Shown: positions 7,890 through 17,386, numbered from the stretch's first letter. The stretch: 64,000 nucleotides of DNA from Flavobacterium sp. WC2421 (GCF_040822115.1 NZ_CP162004.1:930001-994000), one strand, 5' to 3'. Made by a program: numbers and translations. The notes: generated by a model not told the origin, from the sequence alone.

Positions 7890-9761
7890 ATGTTTCAAGA
7901 AGAATATGATGTTATTGTAGTTGGTGCAGGGCACGCTGGTTCAGAAGCCGCTGCTGCCGCTGCAAATTTAGGTTCCAAAACTTTATTGGTAACAATGAGT
8001 TTGCAGAATATCGCGCAGATGTCTTGTAATCCTGCCATGGGTGGAATTGCCAAGGGGCAGATTGTTCGTGAGATTGATGCACTTGGTGGTTACTCTGGAA
8101 TTGTTTCGGATCGTACGGCGATTCAATTCAAGATGCTTAACAAATCGAAAGGTCCTGCAATGTGGTCTCCTCGTGTTCAAAGTGACCGAATGCGTTTTGC
8201 TGAAGAGTGGAGGTTGATGTTGGAAGGAACGCCAAACTTGGATTTTTACCAAGAGATGGTGCAGGGTCTTATTATTGAAGACGGAAAAATAAAAGGAGTT
8301 CGTACTTCGCTTGGAATCGAAATCAAAGCGAAATCAGTTGTGTTGACTAATGGAACTTTTTTGAATGGTTTAATCCATGTTGGCGAAAAACAATTTGGTG
8401 GTGGTAGAGCAGGGGAAAGTGCTGCTTATGGAATCACCGAAGATTTGATAAAAGTAGGTTTTGAATCTGGTAGAATGAAAACTGGGACACCTCCTCGTGT
8501 GGATGGTCGTTCTCTTGATTTTACTAAAATGAATGAAGAAAAGGGTGATGCGAGACCAGATAAGTTTTCGTATTCGGATATAACTTCTCCGTTGGTTCAT
8601 CAACGTTCTTGTCATATGACATATACATCTCTGGAAGTACATGATATTTTGCGTGAAGGTTTTGATCGTTCACCGATGTTTAATGGTCGTATAAAAAGTA
8701 TAGGACCTAGATATTGTCCTTCTATTGAAGATAAGATAAATCGTTTTGCCGATAAAGAAAGACATCAGCTATTTATAGAGCCCGAAGGTTGGAAAACTTG
8801 TGAGGTTTATGTAAATGGTTTTTCTACTTCTCTTCCTGCAGATATTCAATTCAAAGCCATGCGTTCCGTTGTGGGTTTTGAGAAAGTACAGTTCTTGCGT
8901 CCGGGTTATGCAATCGAGTACGATTATTTTCCTCCTACACAATTAAAACATACCTTAGAAACTAAGTTGGTAGAAGGGTTGTATTTTGCGGGACAAATTA
9001 ATGGAACTACAGGATATGAAGAAGCCGCCTCTCAAGGATTGATGGCTGGAATTAATGCGCATTTAAAAGTGCATGAAAAAGCGCCATTGATTTTAAAAAG
9101 AGACGAAGCTTATATTGGAGTATTAATTGATGATCTAATTACCAAAGGTACTGAAGAGCCGTATCGAATGTTTACCTCTCGCGCGGAGTATAGAACGTTG
9201 TTGCGTCAAGACAATGCTGATTTTAGGTTGACACCAATGTCACACGAAATTGGCTTGGCTTCTGAGGCACGTTTACGCAGAATGGAGCACAAATTGAAGG
9301 AGTCAGAAAAAATGGTTGCTTTCTTCCGAGAATCTAGTATTACAATGGCAGAAGCAAATCCAATTTTAGAATCAAAAGAAACTGCATTGATTTCGCAAGG
9401 AGATAAAATGTTTAAAATTTTCTCGCGTCCTCAAATCGATTTAGAGGATATGATGAAATTTGAAAAAGTAAAAACATATGTTTCCGAGAATGATGTGGAT
9501 CAAGAAATATTAGAACAAGCCGAAATTCAAGTGAAGTATTCTGGTTACATAGAAAAGGAACGCAACAATGCGGATAAGCTAACTCGTTTAGAAGATGTGA
9601 AAATCCCAGAAGATTTTGATTATCATAAAATCAAATCCATGTCTATTGAAGCAAAGCAAAAGTTAACTAAGATACGTCCAGTAACTATTTCTCAAGCGTC
9701 AAGAATAAGTGGAGTTTCGCCAAGTGATATTTCGGTCTTGTTGATTTACATGGGGAGATAA
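7890..9761 (+). CDS. mnmG: tRNA U34 carboxymethylaminomethyl modification enzyme MnmG (GidA)
   Basis: MnmG works with MnmE to modify the wobble uridine of several tRNAs, using FAD and methylene-tetrahydrofolate. The 623-aa protein starts with a Rossmann FAD-binding fold containing GAGHAGSEAA (residues 12-21), and has the signature GPRYCPSIEDK and the second signature GINGTTGYEEAA-like segment (here QINGTTGYEEAASQG), plus a C-terminal helical domain for MnmE and tRNA. The ATG at 7890 gives the standard N-terminus. Four parS-like sites flank it. In many bacteria gidA is close to the replication origin, so the locus may be origin-proximal. Confidence 0.97.
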   Translation: MFQEEYDVIVVGAGHAGSEAAAAAANLGSKTLLVTMSLQNIAQMSCNPAMGGIAKGQIVREIDALGGYSGIVSDRTAIQFKMLNKSKGPAMWSPRVQSDRMRFAEEWRLMLEGTPNLDFYQEMVQGLIIEDGKIKGVRTSLGIEIKAKSVVLTNGTFLNGLIHVGEKQFGGGRAGESAAYGITEDLIKVGFESGRMKTGTPPRVDGRSLDFTKMNEEKGDARPDKFSYSDITSPLVHQRSCHMTYTSLEVHDILREGFDRSPMFNGRIKSIGPRYCPSIEDKINRFADKERHQLFIEPEGWKTCEVYVNGFSTSLPADIQFKAMRSVVGFEKVQFLRPGYAIEYDYFPPTQLKHTLETKLVEGLYFAGQINGTTGYEEAASQGLMAGINAHLKVHEKAPLILKRDEAYIGVLIDDLITKGTEEPYRMFTSRAEYRTLLRQDNADFRLTPMSHEIGLASEARLRRMEHKLKESEKMVAFFRESSITMAEANPILESKETALISQGDKMFKIFSRPQIDLEDMMKFEKVKTYVSENDVDQEILEQAEIQVKYSGYIEKERNNADKLTRLEDVKIPEDFDYHKIKSMSIEAKQKLTKIRPVTISQASRISGVSPSDISVLLIYMGR

Positions 9762-9822
9762 GATTTTAGATTGCTGTAGTATTATTAGCGATTTCTGAGT
9801 TTTAGATCTGCAATCTAAAATC
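9762..9822. repeat. Inverted repeat after mnmG
   Basis: GATTTTAGATTGC (9762-9774) and GCAATCTAAAATC (9810-9822) are a perfect 13-bp inverted repeat with a 35-base spacer, starting one base after the mnmG stop. A further imperfect copy of the arm (ACAATCTAAA) follows at 9831. It could fold in RNA, but there is no T-run, so it is not a typical terminator. Confidence 0.6.
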
Positions 9823-9847
9823 GTTAATCTACAATCTAAATTCATTT

Positions 9848-9863
9848 TGTTCCACGTGAAACT
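9848..9863. promoter_or_regulatory. parS-like site 4
   Basis: TGTTCCACGTGAAACT matches the parS consensus except for the last base and one core position. It lies 87 bases after the mnmG stop, so the four sites bracket the gene over about 2.2 kb. Confidence 0.7.
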
Positions 9864-9914
9864 ATTGCTGAAACCCTTGTTATTATTGAATAGTTTTAAA
9901 AATAAATAAAACAC

Positions 9915-9946
9915 AACCCTAAAAGTATTTCTGTGCTTTTGGGGTT
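9915..9946 (+). terminator. Possible weak terminator
   Basis: AACCCTAAAAG (9915-9925) pairs with CTTTTGGGGTT (9936-9946) with a single G-T wobble and a 10-base loop. The tail (TGGTTTG) is only partly T-rich, so termination is uncertain. Confidence 0.4.
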
Positions 9947-9983
9947 TGGTTTGAAAAAGTATAAATAGTATATAATTTAATAA

Positions 9984-10832
9984 ATGGACATTTCTAATAA
10001 AAAACATTTCCTTACCGTAAAAGACCATTCCGTTTCAAAAGAAATTTTCGAATTATACTATGATGAAAATCTGGATATGTTAGTAACACATCCGCAACCT
10101 AGTTTAGACGTTTTAGGTAAGTATTATGAAAGTGAAGATTATATTTCTCATACGGATGGGAAACGTTCTTTATTTGAGAAAGCCTATCATTTTGTAAAAA
10201 GCATCGCTTTAAAAAACAAACTAGATTTAATCAATTCACTTCAACCAGCTAAAGGACGCATTTTAGATATTGGTGCAGGTACAGGTGATTTTTTATCGGT
10301 GGCCAAACAAAATGGTTGGGAAACAATTGGAGTCGAGCCAAGTGAAAAAGCAAAAGCTATAGCAAGTAAAAAAGGAGTTGCTTTTGTGGAAGAAACAAGA
10401 ACTCTAGAAAATCAATCTTTTGATGTGATTACGATGTGGCATGTTTTGGAACATGTACCCGATTTGGATTTTCAAATAAAAGAATTGAAACGGTTATTAA
10501 AACCCAATGGATCTTTAATTATTGCGGTACCTAATTTTAAATCATTTGACGCAAAACATTATGGCGCGTTTTGGGCAGCATATGATGTACCGATTCATTT
10601 TTGGCATTTTTCTAAAAAAGCAATAAAATTACTTTTTGAAAAAGAAAACATACAATTGGAAAAAGTACTTCCTATGAAGTTTGATTCATTTTATGTTAGT
10701 TTACTTTCAGAAAAATATAAATCCGGAAAAATGAATTTTATAAAAGCATCTTTTGTTGGTTTATGGTCCAACTGGAAAGCAAAAGGTAGTTTTGAATATT
10801 CATCCCATATTTATGTTCTAAAAAACAACTAA
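9984..10832 (+). CDS. Class I SAM-dependent methyltransferase
   Basis: The central part holds the Rossmann methyltransferase fold with motif I ILDIGAGTGDFL near residues 92-103, the acidic end of strand 2 in GVEPSEKA, and the FDVITMWHVLEHV segment typical of Methyltransf_23 enzymes. The N-terminal 80 residues (including a DHSVSKEIFELYYDE opening) and the C-terminal 80 residues are additional caps. Related proteins often act on cell-surface or secondary-metabolite substrates, but the substrate here cannot be read from the sequence. It stands alone between mnmG and the OmpH-like gene. Confidence 0.8.
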   Translation: MDISNKKHFLTVKDHSVSKEIFELYYDENLDMLVTHPQPSLDVLGKYYESEDYISHTDGKRSLFEKAYHFVKSIALKNKLDLINSLQPAKGRILDIGAGTGDFLSVAKQNGWETIGVEPSEKAKAIASKKGVAFVEETRTLENQSFDVITMWHVLEHVPDLDFQIKELKRLLKPNGSLIIAVPNFKSFDAKHYGAFWAAYDVPIHFWHFSKKAIKLLFEKENIQLEKVLPMKFDSFYVSLLSEKYKSGKMNFIKASFVGLWSNWKAKGSFEYSSHIYVLKNN

Positions 10833-11038
10833 AATCGATTTTAATATAGTTTTAAGACTCGATTGTTGCTTCAGACGTATATTTTGTTGGCTATTTTTAG
10901 ATTTAAGCTTATTTTAACGCTATTAAAGCCGTTTTTTATAATTACAAATTATACTTTTGTTTTTTTTAATAGTAAAATCTAATAGTATAAATAAACTCGT
11001 AAAATCTAAACTTTTTTAGGTTACTATCTATTTTTTTA

Positions 11039-11046
11039 TATTTTTG
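11039..11046 (+). promoter_or_regulatory. Candidate -7 element for the OmpH-like gene
   Basis: TATTTTTG fits TAnnTTTG and lies 32 bases before the ATG at 11079. No clear -33 TTG is present. Confidence 0.35.
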
Positions 11047-11078
11047 TCGTACACACATTAAATTACAAATAAACCAAA

Positions 11079-11666
11079 ATGAAAAAAGTATTATTAATTA
11101 TTGCAATTTCTATTTCAGTTGTTGCTTGTAACAAAACTGCAGAAGTTAAAGAAGTAAAAACAGCTTATGTAGATACTTCAGTATTAATGAAAGAATATAC
11201 AGAAGCAAAAGATCTTGAAGCTAAATATAAAGCACAGTCTGCTGAAAAAGGAAGACAACTTGAAGCAGAGATTAATCGTTTCAAACAAGAAGCTGCCAAT
11301 TTTCAATCTCAAGCGCAAGCGAATGGTCAAGAGTGGGCTCAGAAAAAAGGTGCTGAATTGCAAAAAAGAGAACAACAATTAGGGTATGCACAACAAGCTT
11401 TATCGCAACAATTGCAACAAGATAGTAGTGTTGAAATGGATACTTTAGTAAGTGGTGTTAAAAAATTCATCAAAGCATATGGTAAAGAAAAAGGGTACAG
11501 CTACATTTATGGTACTGGTGATGCTGCTTCTATTTTGTATGCTGAAGAGAAATATGACATTACAAAAGATATTGTTAAAGCATTAAATGACAAATACAAA
11601 TCAGCTGCCAAAGCAGATGAAAAAGTAGAAGTTAAAGCTGATGCTAAAACAGAAACTAAAAAATAA
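11079..11666 (+). CDS. OmpH/Skp-family lipoprotein
   Basis: Skp/OmpH proteins are periplasmic holdases that chaperone outer-membrane proteins with two long helical arms. Here the N-terminus is a lipoprotein signal with VVAC (Cys17), not the usual cleavable signal peptide. The region from about 30 to 120 is a helical coiled coil rich in Gln, Ala, Lys and Glu, and the KGYSYIYGTGDAASILYAEEKYDIT segment is the typical C-terminal beta element of bacteroidetal OmpH. The tail is a Lys/Ala/Glu-rich stretch. It is monocistronic with a strong terminator. Lipid anchoring would tether the chaperone to a membrane. Confidence 0.85.
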   Translation: MKKVLLIIAISISVVACNKTAEVKEVKTAYVDTSVLMKEYTEAKDLEAKYKAQSAEKGRQLEAEINRFKQEAANFQSQAQANGQEWAQKKGAELQKREQQLGYAQQALSQQLQQDSSVEMDTLVSGVKKFIKAYGKEKGYSYIYGTGDAASILYAEEKYDITKDIVKALNDKYKSAAKADEKVEVKADAKTETKK

Positions 11667-11685
11667 TTTTATTTTTAATTCGATT

Positions 11686-11724
11686 GAAACCTTCATTCTT
11701 TTATTAGAATGAAGGTTTTTTTTT
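11686..11724 (+). terminator. Intrinsic terminator
   Basis: AACCTTCATTCT (11688-11699) pairs perfectly with AGAATGAAGGTT (11706-11717) around a 6-base loop, followed by a run of eight or more T. Confidence 0.92.
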
Positions 11725-11839
11725 GTTACGAATTGTATCTTTTGTTTTTATTTTATAATCTTAAAAAAAGGTACATTTACTTTGTTTTAATTCGGTTGAT
11801 TATACCGAAACTATTTTCCGTTTTTAATTTATACGCCTA

Positions 11840-14113
11840 ATGCAAACCATTTCCGAAGCTGCCGCTTACACACTACAATTTATCAATCAAACCCAACGAT
11901 CTGTTTTTCTGACCGGGAAAGCAGGAACTGGTAAAACCACTTTGCTTCGTGAAATTATAGCAACGACCCATAAGAATACGGTGGTGGTTGCACCTACAGG
12001 AATTGCGGCTTTAAACGCTGGCGGTGTTACAATTCACTCCATGTTTCAATTGCCTTTTGGAGGTTTTATTCCTTCTTTTAATGTCGATTCTCAATTTACG
12101 GATACAGTTAAATTTGAGTCCAAAGACACCTTGCGGAGGCATTTTAAAATGAGTGGATTGAAGAAATCCGTAATTCGCAATATGGAATTGCTGGTAATTG
12201 ATGAAGTGAGTATGCTTCGTGCTGATTTATTGGATGCGATGGATTACATGATGCAAACCGTACGCAAGAAAACAACTCCTTTTGGTGGTGTGCAAGTTTT
12301 GTTTATTGGAGATTTATTACAGCTTCCACCCGTTATTCGTGATGAAGAATGGAAAACGTTGCGTGCTTACTACCAAGGAAAATTCTTTTTTCATTCGCAT
12401 GTTGTGCAACAAAGTCCACCTCTGTATATCGAATTATCGAAAATATACCGCCAAACAGATACTGGTTTTATTTCGGTTTTAAATAATTTAAGAAATAACC
12501 AAATTTCTACTGAAGACATTGAGTTGCTCAATAAATACGTGAAACCTGATTTTGATCTCAAAGAAAACAAAGGCTATATCACATTAACTACACATAATGC
12601 CAAGGCGGATACCATGAATGCGCAAGCATTAGAAGATTTAAAAGGAGAATTAATTAATTATAAAGCGGATATAGTAGGTGATTTCCCTGAAAAATTATTT
12701 CCAATTGAAGAACGTTTGCTACTTAAAGTAGGAGCACAAGTCATGTTTGTGAAAAATGATTTATCCTTTGATAAAAATTACTTCAACGGAAAAATGGGGA
12801 TTATCAAGTCCCTTTCGAGCCAAGAAATTAGAATTCATTTTCCAGAGGAAGACAAAACCATTGAAGTCGAAAAATACGAATGGCAAAACATTCGCTATAA
12901 AGTAGATCCTGTTACTAAGGAAATAGAAGAGGAGGTTTTAGGAACTTTTGTTCATTATCCTATTAAATTGGCGTGGGCGATTACGGTACATAAAAGCCAG
13001 GGATTAACTTTTGACAAAGCAGCGATTGATGTTTCGCAAGTTTTTATGCCTGGACAAGCGTATGTGGCTCTTTCGCGTTTACGCTCCTTAGAAGGCCTTG
13101 TTTTACTTTCTCCGTTGCGGATGAACGGAATTTCAAATGACCAAGATGTGATGAACTATGCACTGAACAAAGCCTCAGAAGAGGTGTTGAAAAATTCGCT
13201 GCATTTTGAAACTAAAAACTTTATTCATAATTACTTGATTAATAGTTTTGACTGGTCAGATCTGGCACAAGAATGGCGCAATCACAAGTACAGTTATTCG
13301 GAAAAATCCGAAAGTTCCGAGAAATCCAAACATACAATTTGGGCAACCAAGCAAATGAATGCTATTGATGCACTTTTGGATCCATCCAAAAAATTCATCA
13401 TACAGCTCAATAAAATTTTCAATAACGAAACGGTCGATTTAATTCATGTTTCTGAAAGAATTCAAGCTGCTTTTGATTATTTCTTCAAACCCATGGATGA
13501 GTTGGTTTTTGAGATCTTGTGGAAGCTAGAAGAGGTAAAACGCATCAAGAAAGTAAAAGCTTTTTTTGATGAATTAATTGTTTTAGAAGAGTTGCAGACG
13601 AAAGCGGTCTTGCGTTTGATGAAAGCCAAATTGTTAATTGAAACCGTAGTTGCTGGAGAAACTATTTCGAAAGAGAAACTAACTTCAGACGAAATAAAAA
13701 AATACATTCCGAGGAAAAAAGAGGCAATCGAAAATCAATTTAAGAAAGTGCATATTACTTTGATTGAAGATGAAAAAGATGTAGAGCGTTATTCGGCAAA
13801 GAAAAAATCAGAAAATAAAGCACCGAAGAAATCAACTGTCGAGGAAACCTATGAGTTGTGGCTGGCTAAAAATTCAATTCAGGATATAGCAACCATTCGT
13901 AAACTGACCACTCAAACTATCGAAAGCCATCTAGTAAAACTAATACAATCTAAAAAAGTAAAAGTAAATGACATTCTACCTAATGATAAAATAACTGAAT
14001 TGAGTGAAGCCTTCAAGCATTACAAAGAAGAATCACTAACAGGAATGAAAGAGCAGTTTGGTGATAAGTATTCTTGGGACGAACTGAGAATGTTCAAAGC
14101 CAGCTTAAATTAA
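11840..14113 (+). CDS. PIF1/RecD-type helicase with C-terminal HTH domain
   Basis: The 757-aa protein begins with an SF1B helicase core: Walker A GKAGTGKTT (residues 26-34), the VVVAPTGIAALNAGG motif, Walker B VIDEVSML near residue 120, and, far downstream, the AWAITVHKSQGLTFDKA and YVALSRL motifs. Together these are typical of PIF1-like 5'-3' helicases. The C-terminal part after about 640 (STVEETYELWLAKNSIQDIA) resembles the helix-turn-helix domain (HTH_40) attached to RecQ-like proteins. A role in replication or repair is likely. It is monocistronic, followed by a bidirectional terminator. Confidence 0.9.
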   Translation: MQTISEAAAYTLQFINQTQRSVFLTGKAGTGKTTLLREIIATTHKNTVVVAPTGIAALNAGGVTIHSMFQLPFGGFIPSFNVDSQFTDTVKFESKDTLRRHFKMSGLKKSVIRNMELLVIDEVSMLRADLLDAMDYMMQTVRKKTTPFGGVQVLFIGDLLQLPPVIRDEEWKTLRAYYQGKFFFHSHVVQQSPPLYIELSKIYRQTDTGFISVLNNLRNNQISTEDIELLNKYVKPDFDLKENKGYITLTTHNAKADTMNAQALEDLKGELINYKADIVGDFPEKLFPIEERLLLKVGAQVMFVKNDLSFDKNYFNGKMGIIKSLSSQEIRIHFPEEDKTIEVEKYEWQNIRYKVDPVTKEIEEEVLGTFVHYPIKLAWAITVHKSQGLTFDKAAIDVSQVFMPGQAYVALSRLRSLEGLVLLSPLRMNGISNDQDVMNYALNKASEEVLKNSLHFETKNFIHNYLINSFDWSDLAQEWRNHKYSYSEKSESSEKSKHTIWATKQMNAIDALLDPSKKFIIQLNKIFNNETVDLIHVSERIQAAFDYFFKPMDELVFEILWKLEEVKRIKKVKAFFDELIVLEELQTKAVLRLMKAKLLIETVVAGETISKEKLTSDEIKKYIPRKKEAIENQFKKVHITLIEDEKDVERYSAKKKSENKAPKKSTVEETYELWLAKNSIQDIATIRKLTTQTIESHLVKLIQSKKVKVNDILPNDKITELSEAFKHYKEESLTGMKEQFGDKYSWDELRMFKASLN

Positions 14114-14151
14114 GAAATTTTAGGTTTTCAATTGGGTCAGTAATCTAATAA

Positions 14152-14189
14152 AAAAACCTCTAATAGCGCATTTGCCTTTGGAGGTTTTT
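14152..14189. terminator. Bidirectional terminator
   Basis: AAAAACCTC (14152-14160) pairs with GAGGTTTTT (14181-14189) around a 20-base loop. It lies between two convergent genes and can serve both. Confidence 0.7.
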
Positions 14190-14208
14190 AAATAGTGAAA
14201 TGTATTTT

Positions 14209-15144
14209 TTATAAAGATTCAATTAGCAACCAAGCTTCAGGATTGTCTTTTTCTTGAATTTCTTTTTTTGCTTTCTGTGCTTCAGCATACGTAGCATAAC
14301 TACCATAAAGTACTGGGAAAAGACCATATTTGTTTGGCGCTATTCTTCGGGCTTTGTATCCTAAATTAGATAAACGATTGAATATTTTGTCTGCATTTTT
14401 TTCTTCTCTAAAAGCTCCAGCCACCACATGATATGGTAATTTTCTTTCTTTTACAGCAAGTGTTACAGCTGGTAAAGGGCTTTTGATGAAGAAAGTAGCT
14501 TCTTGAATTTTGTTTTGTACTTGTTTTTGAACAGCAGTTTCAACTAAAACGGTTTGTGTAGCAATTTGATTTTGATAAACAGAATAGCCAACAGTTCCAG
14601 TTAAACCCAATCCTAAAACGAAAATTGCGGCGTATTTTAAGAACGAACTTTCTTTTCTTTCTTCTGGTTCAAATGAGATTACTTTTCCAGTTTCTAAAGA
14701 TTCTAATTTTTGTTCGAAAATTTCTCTTTTTACAACTGGAGAAACAAATGAACTTAAACCGAAAGAACTAGTTAAGTAATTCGTTTGATCGAAAGGTTTA
14801 AATATCAAATTATTATCGGCATTCAATGAAACATCTCCAATGTTTTTTAGTGAGAAAGCTCCGTTTTGCTCTAATGTTTTTTTCCAATTCACAACTGCAT
14901 ACTGAATAGCACTTACGGCATAGTCGTAAGATGTTTTTTCGGCTTGAGCAATATGATTAGCAAGCAAGCCATCGTTATTTTTTAAATTAGCGTTGAAAGA
15001 AATCATTTTTTTAGGAGGAAAAAATGAATTAGCACTTTCAACCCACTGAGCTGATTGAATTTCAGTCAAAAATGCACCGAAACCAGGAACGGTAACACAT
15101 TGATAACGATATAAAAGCTGGGCTATGTAAGATTCGATGTTCAT
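14209..15144 (-). CDS. HU-like and SPOR domain membrane protein
   Basis: The start is placed at the ATG at 15144, giving MNIESYIAQLLYRYQCVTVPGFGAF, the usual opening of flavobacterial proteins that combine an HU/CCDC81-like N-terminal domain (about 1-120), a single membrane helix (about 185-205, FLKYAAIFVLGLGLTGTVG) and a C-terminal SPOR domain (about 235-310, YHVVAGAFREEKNADK). SPOR domains bind denuded peptidoglycan at division sites. The HU-like part would be cytoplasmic, so the protein may link envelope and nucleoid. A complete -33/-7 promoter lies just upstream. Confidence 0.85.
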   Translation of the reverse strand: MNIESYIAQLLYRYQCVTVPGFGAFLTEIQSAQWVESANSFFPPKKMISFNANLKNNDGLLANHIAQAEKTSYDYAVSAIQYAVVNWKKTLEQNGAFSLKNIGDVSLNADNNLIFKPFDQTNYLTSSFGLSSFVSPVVKREIFEQKLESLETGKVISFEPEERKESSFLKYAAIFVLGLGLTGTVGYSVYQNQIATQTVLVETAVQKQVQNKIQEATFFIKSPLPAVTLAVKERKLPYHVVAGAFREEKNADKIFNRLSNLGYKARRIAPNKYGLFPVLYGSYATYAEAQKAKKEIQEKDNPEAWLLIESL

Positions 15145-15149
15145 ACATA

Positions 15150-15178
15150 CAAAGTTATACAATGAAAACAGCTATCAA
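15150..15178 (-). promoter_or_regulatory. Promoter of the HU/SPOR gene
   Basis: On the minus strand TTG (from 15178) and TAACTTTG (15157-15150) are separated by 18 bases, matching the Bacteroidota TTG/TAnnTTTG promoter layout. The -7 element ends 5 bases before the chosen ATG, so the mRNA would be nearly leaderless. Confidence 0.55.
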
Positions 15179-15247
15179 AATTTTATTCACAATTTTTATT
15201 AACAATTGAGATAATAATTTTATACTTTTCAGCAACAATTAATTAGC

Positions 15248-16348
15248 ATGACGGAACAGGATTTATTTTATTTATTAGCCTTACAAAGAGTAGAGGGAGT
15301 TGGCGATATTATGGCCAAAAAATTGATCACCCATTGTGGTAGTGCCGAAGCTGTTTTTACAACAAAAACTGCTGCAATTGCAGCTATTGACGGCGTGGGT
15401 TCGATGTTGTTGAAAAACCTAAAGGACAAGTTAGTTTTTGAAAAAGCTAGTCAAGAACTGGAGTTTATAAAAACGAATGGTATTAAAGGCCTTTATTTCC
15501 AAGACGAAGCATATCCTGAGCGCTTGAAACAGTGTATTGATGGACCACTTTTATTATTTACTTCTGGGAATATCAATCTAAAAAACCGTAAAATAATCAG
15601 TATTGTGGGAACCCGCCAAATTACGTCGTATGGAACGGAGTTTTGTAGAAAACTGATTGAAGATTTAGCTCCTCTAGATCCCATCATTGTAAGTGGTTTT
15701 GCTTATGGCGTGGATATCGTGGCGCATCAACTGGCGATAGAATATAATTTACAAACCATTGGTGTAGTAGCACACGGTTTGAATCAAATATATCCCAAAA
15801 CGCATAAAAAATATGTCGCCAAAGTAGAAGAGAACGGTGGTTTTATGACTGAGTTTTGGAGTTCCTCGAATCCCGACAAAGAAAATTTTGTTCGAAGAAA
15901 CAGGATTGTTGCAGGAATGTCTGAGGCTACAATTGTAATTGAATCAGCGGATCGTGGTGGTTCCTTGATTACGGCTAACATGGCTAATGATTACAATCGC
16001 GATGTTTTTGCAGTCCCGGGTCGCGTAACGGACAAATACAGTCAAGGCTGTAATAACTTGATAAAAACTCAAAAAGCCAATGTACTCACCAGTGCTGCCG
16101 ATGTAGTTTACATCCTCAATTGGGACATTCAAAAAGAAATAAAACCCGTTCAGAAACAATTGTTTGTTACTCTAGATGAGGACGAACAAAAAGTCTATGA
16201 TTACCTTTTAAAAACAGGAAAAGAACTAATGGATATTATCGCTTTGCGATGTGATTTTCCTATTTACAGGATTTCAGGACTGCTCTTGAACATGGAATTG
16301 AAAGGTGTTGTAAGACCGTTACCAGGGAAATTGTTTGAAGCAATTTAA
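15248..16348 (+). CDS. dprA: DNA-processing protein DprA
   Basis: DprA (Smf) binds incoming single-stranded DNA and loads RecA during natural transformation. The N-terminal part has two helix-hairpin-like repeats (LQRVEGVGDIMAKKLI, IDGVGSMLL), followed by the Rossmann core (about 85-290) with IVSGFAYGVDIVAHQ, ENFVRRNRIVAGMSEA and DRGGSLITANMA, and a C-terminal winged-helix domain (about 300-366). All the family signatures are present and the length is normal. It is monocistronic and closed by a terminator. Whether the organism is competent cannot be told from this alone. Confidence 0.95.
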   Translation: MTEQDLFYLLALQRVEGVGDIMAKKLITHCGSAEAVFTTKTAAIAAIDGVGSMLLKNLKDKLVFEKASQELEFIKTNGIKGLYFQDEAYPERLKQCIDGPLLLFTSGNINLKNRKIISIVGTRQITSYGTEFCRKLIEDLAPLDPIIVSGFAYGVDIVAHQLAIEYNLQTIGVVAHGLNQIYPKTHKKYVAKVEENGGFMTEFWSSSNPDKENFVRRNRIVAGMSEATIVIESADRGGSLITANMANDYNRDVFAVPGRVTDKYSQGCNNLIKTQKANVLTSAADVVYILNWDIQKEIKPVQKQLFVTLDEDEQKVYDYLLKTGKELMDIIALRCDFPIYRISGLLLNMELKGVVRPLPGKLFEAI

Positions 16349-16351
16349 AAT

Positions 16352-16390
16352 CTAAAACCCTTCCTAGTTTTGAATAGAAAGGGTTTTTTT
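16352..16390 (+). terminator. Intrinsic terminator after dprA
   Basis: AAAACCCTT (16354-16362) pairs with AAGGGTTTT (16379-16387) followed by a T-run. The convergent trpS gene ends 19 bases further on, so it may be shared. Confidence 0.8.
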
Positions 16391-16408
16391 TATGTTGTTT
16401 TTCAAAAA

Positions 16409-17386
16409 TTAAACGACTTCAAAGCCTAATTTTTCTCTAACACGAGATAACACTCCATTAGCCACAACGGTTGCTTTCTCAGCACCAATTTTCAGTAAAG
16501 CATCTACTTCTGGAAGATTATTGATATAGTAATTGTATTTTTCTCTTTCGGTTTTGAACGTTTCCGTTATCAGTTCAAACAAGGCTTGTTTGGCATGACC
16601 ATAACCATAATTCCCACCTAAATAATTGGCTCTCATTGTTGCTAGTTGCTCTTCATTAGCCAATAAAGAATAAATAGCAAAAGCATTACAAGTATCTGGA
16701 TTTTTAGGATCTTCTAGTGGCGTACTATCTGTTTCAATGCTCATGACTTGCTTGCGCAACGCCTTATCATCTAAGAATATATTGATAATGTTATTGGCCG
16801 ATTTGCTCATTTTTCCACCATTGGTTCCAGGAATTAGCATGCTGTCCTCTTGGATTTTAGCTTCAGGAATAACAAAGGTTTCTCCCATTTGGTGATTGAA
16901 ACGAGAGGCTACATCACGGGTAATTTCTAAATGTTGCAATTGGTCTTTTCCTACGGGAACTAATTGTGCATCGTATAATAAAATATCAGCGGCCATTAAC
17001 ATCGGGTAGGAGAACAATCCTGCATTTACGTCTTCCAGTCGGTCTGCTTTATCTTTGAATGAATGTGCTAATGTCAATCTTTGAAAAGGAAAGAAACAAC
17101 TTAAATACCAGGACAACTCCGCCGTTTGAGGCACATCAGATTGTCTGTAGAAAACTACTTTATTCACATCTAGTCCACAAGCCAGCCAAGCTGCAGCGGT
17201 ACTGTAAGTATTAGCTCTTAAAGTTGCTCCGTCTTTTATTTGTGTAATGGAATGCAAGTCGGCAATAAAAAGAAAAGATTCATTTTTTGGATCATTCGAT
17301 AATTGAATTGCAGGAATGATTGCTCCTAGTAAATTGCCTAAATGTGGTGTTCCTGTACTTTGAACTCCGGTAAGTATTTTTGCCAT
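16409..17386 (-). CDS. trpS: Tryptophan--tRNA ligase
   Basis: This class Ic synthetase charges tRNA-Trp. The HIGH-like signature is STGTPHLGNLLG near residues 10-21, and the KMSKS loop is GGKMSKSANN near residue 195. The length of 325 aa and the SWYLSCFFPFQRLTLAHSFKDK segment fit bacterial TrpS. It converges with dprA. No tRNA-type leader or T-box is visible upstream, in keeping with Bacteroidota. Confidence 0.96.
   Translation of the reverse strand: MAKILTGVQSTGTPHLGNLLGAIIPAIQLSNDPKNESFLFIADLHSITQIKDGATLRANTYSTAAAWLACGLDVNKVVFYRQSDVPQTAELSWYLSCFFPFQRLTLAHSFKDKADRLEDVNAGLFSYPMLMAADILLYDAQLVPVGKDQLQHLEITRDVASRFNHQMGETFVIPEAKIQEDSMLIPGTNGGKMSKSANNIINIFLDDKALRKQVMSIETDSTPLEDPKNPDTCNAFAIYSLLANEEQLATMRANYLGGNYGYGHAKQALFELITETFKTEREKYNYYINNLPEVDALLKIGAEKATVVANGVLSRVREKLGFEVV

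Noticed and set aside
15183..15191. TTATTCACA, a relaxed DnaA-box match
   Set aside because: A single 9-mer in AT-rich DNA is expected by chance; no cluster of boxes, no dnaA gene and no AT-rich unwinding element with repeats were seen around it.
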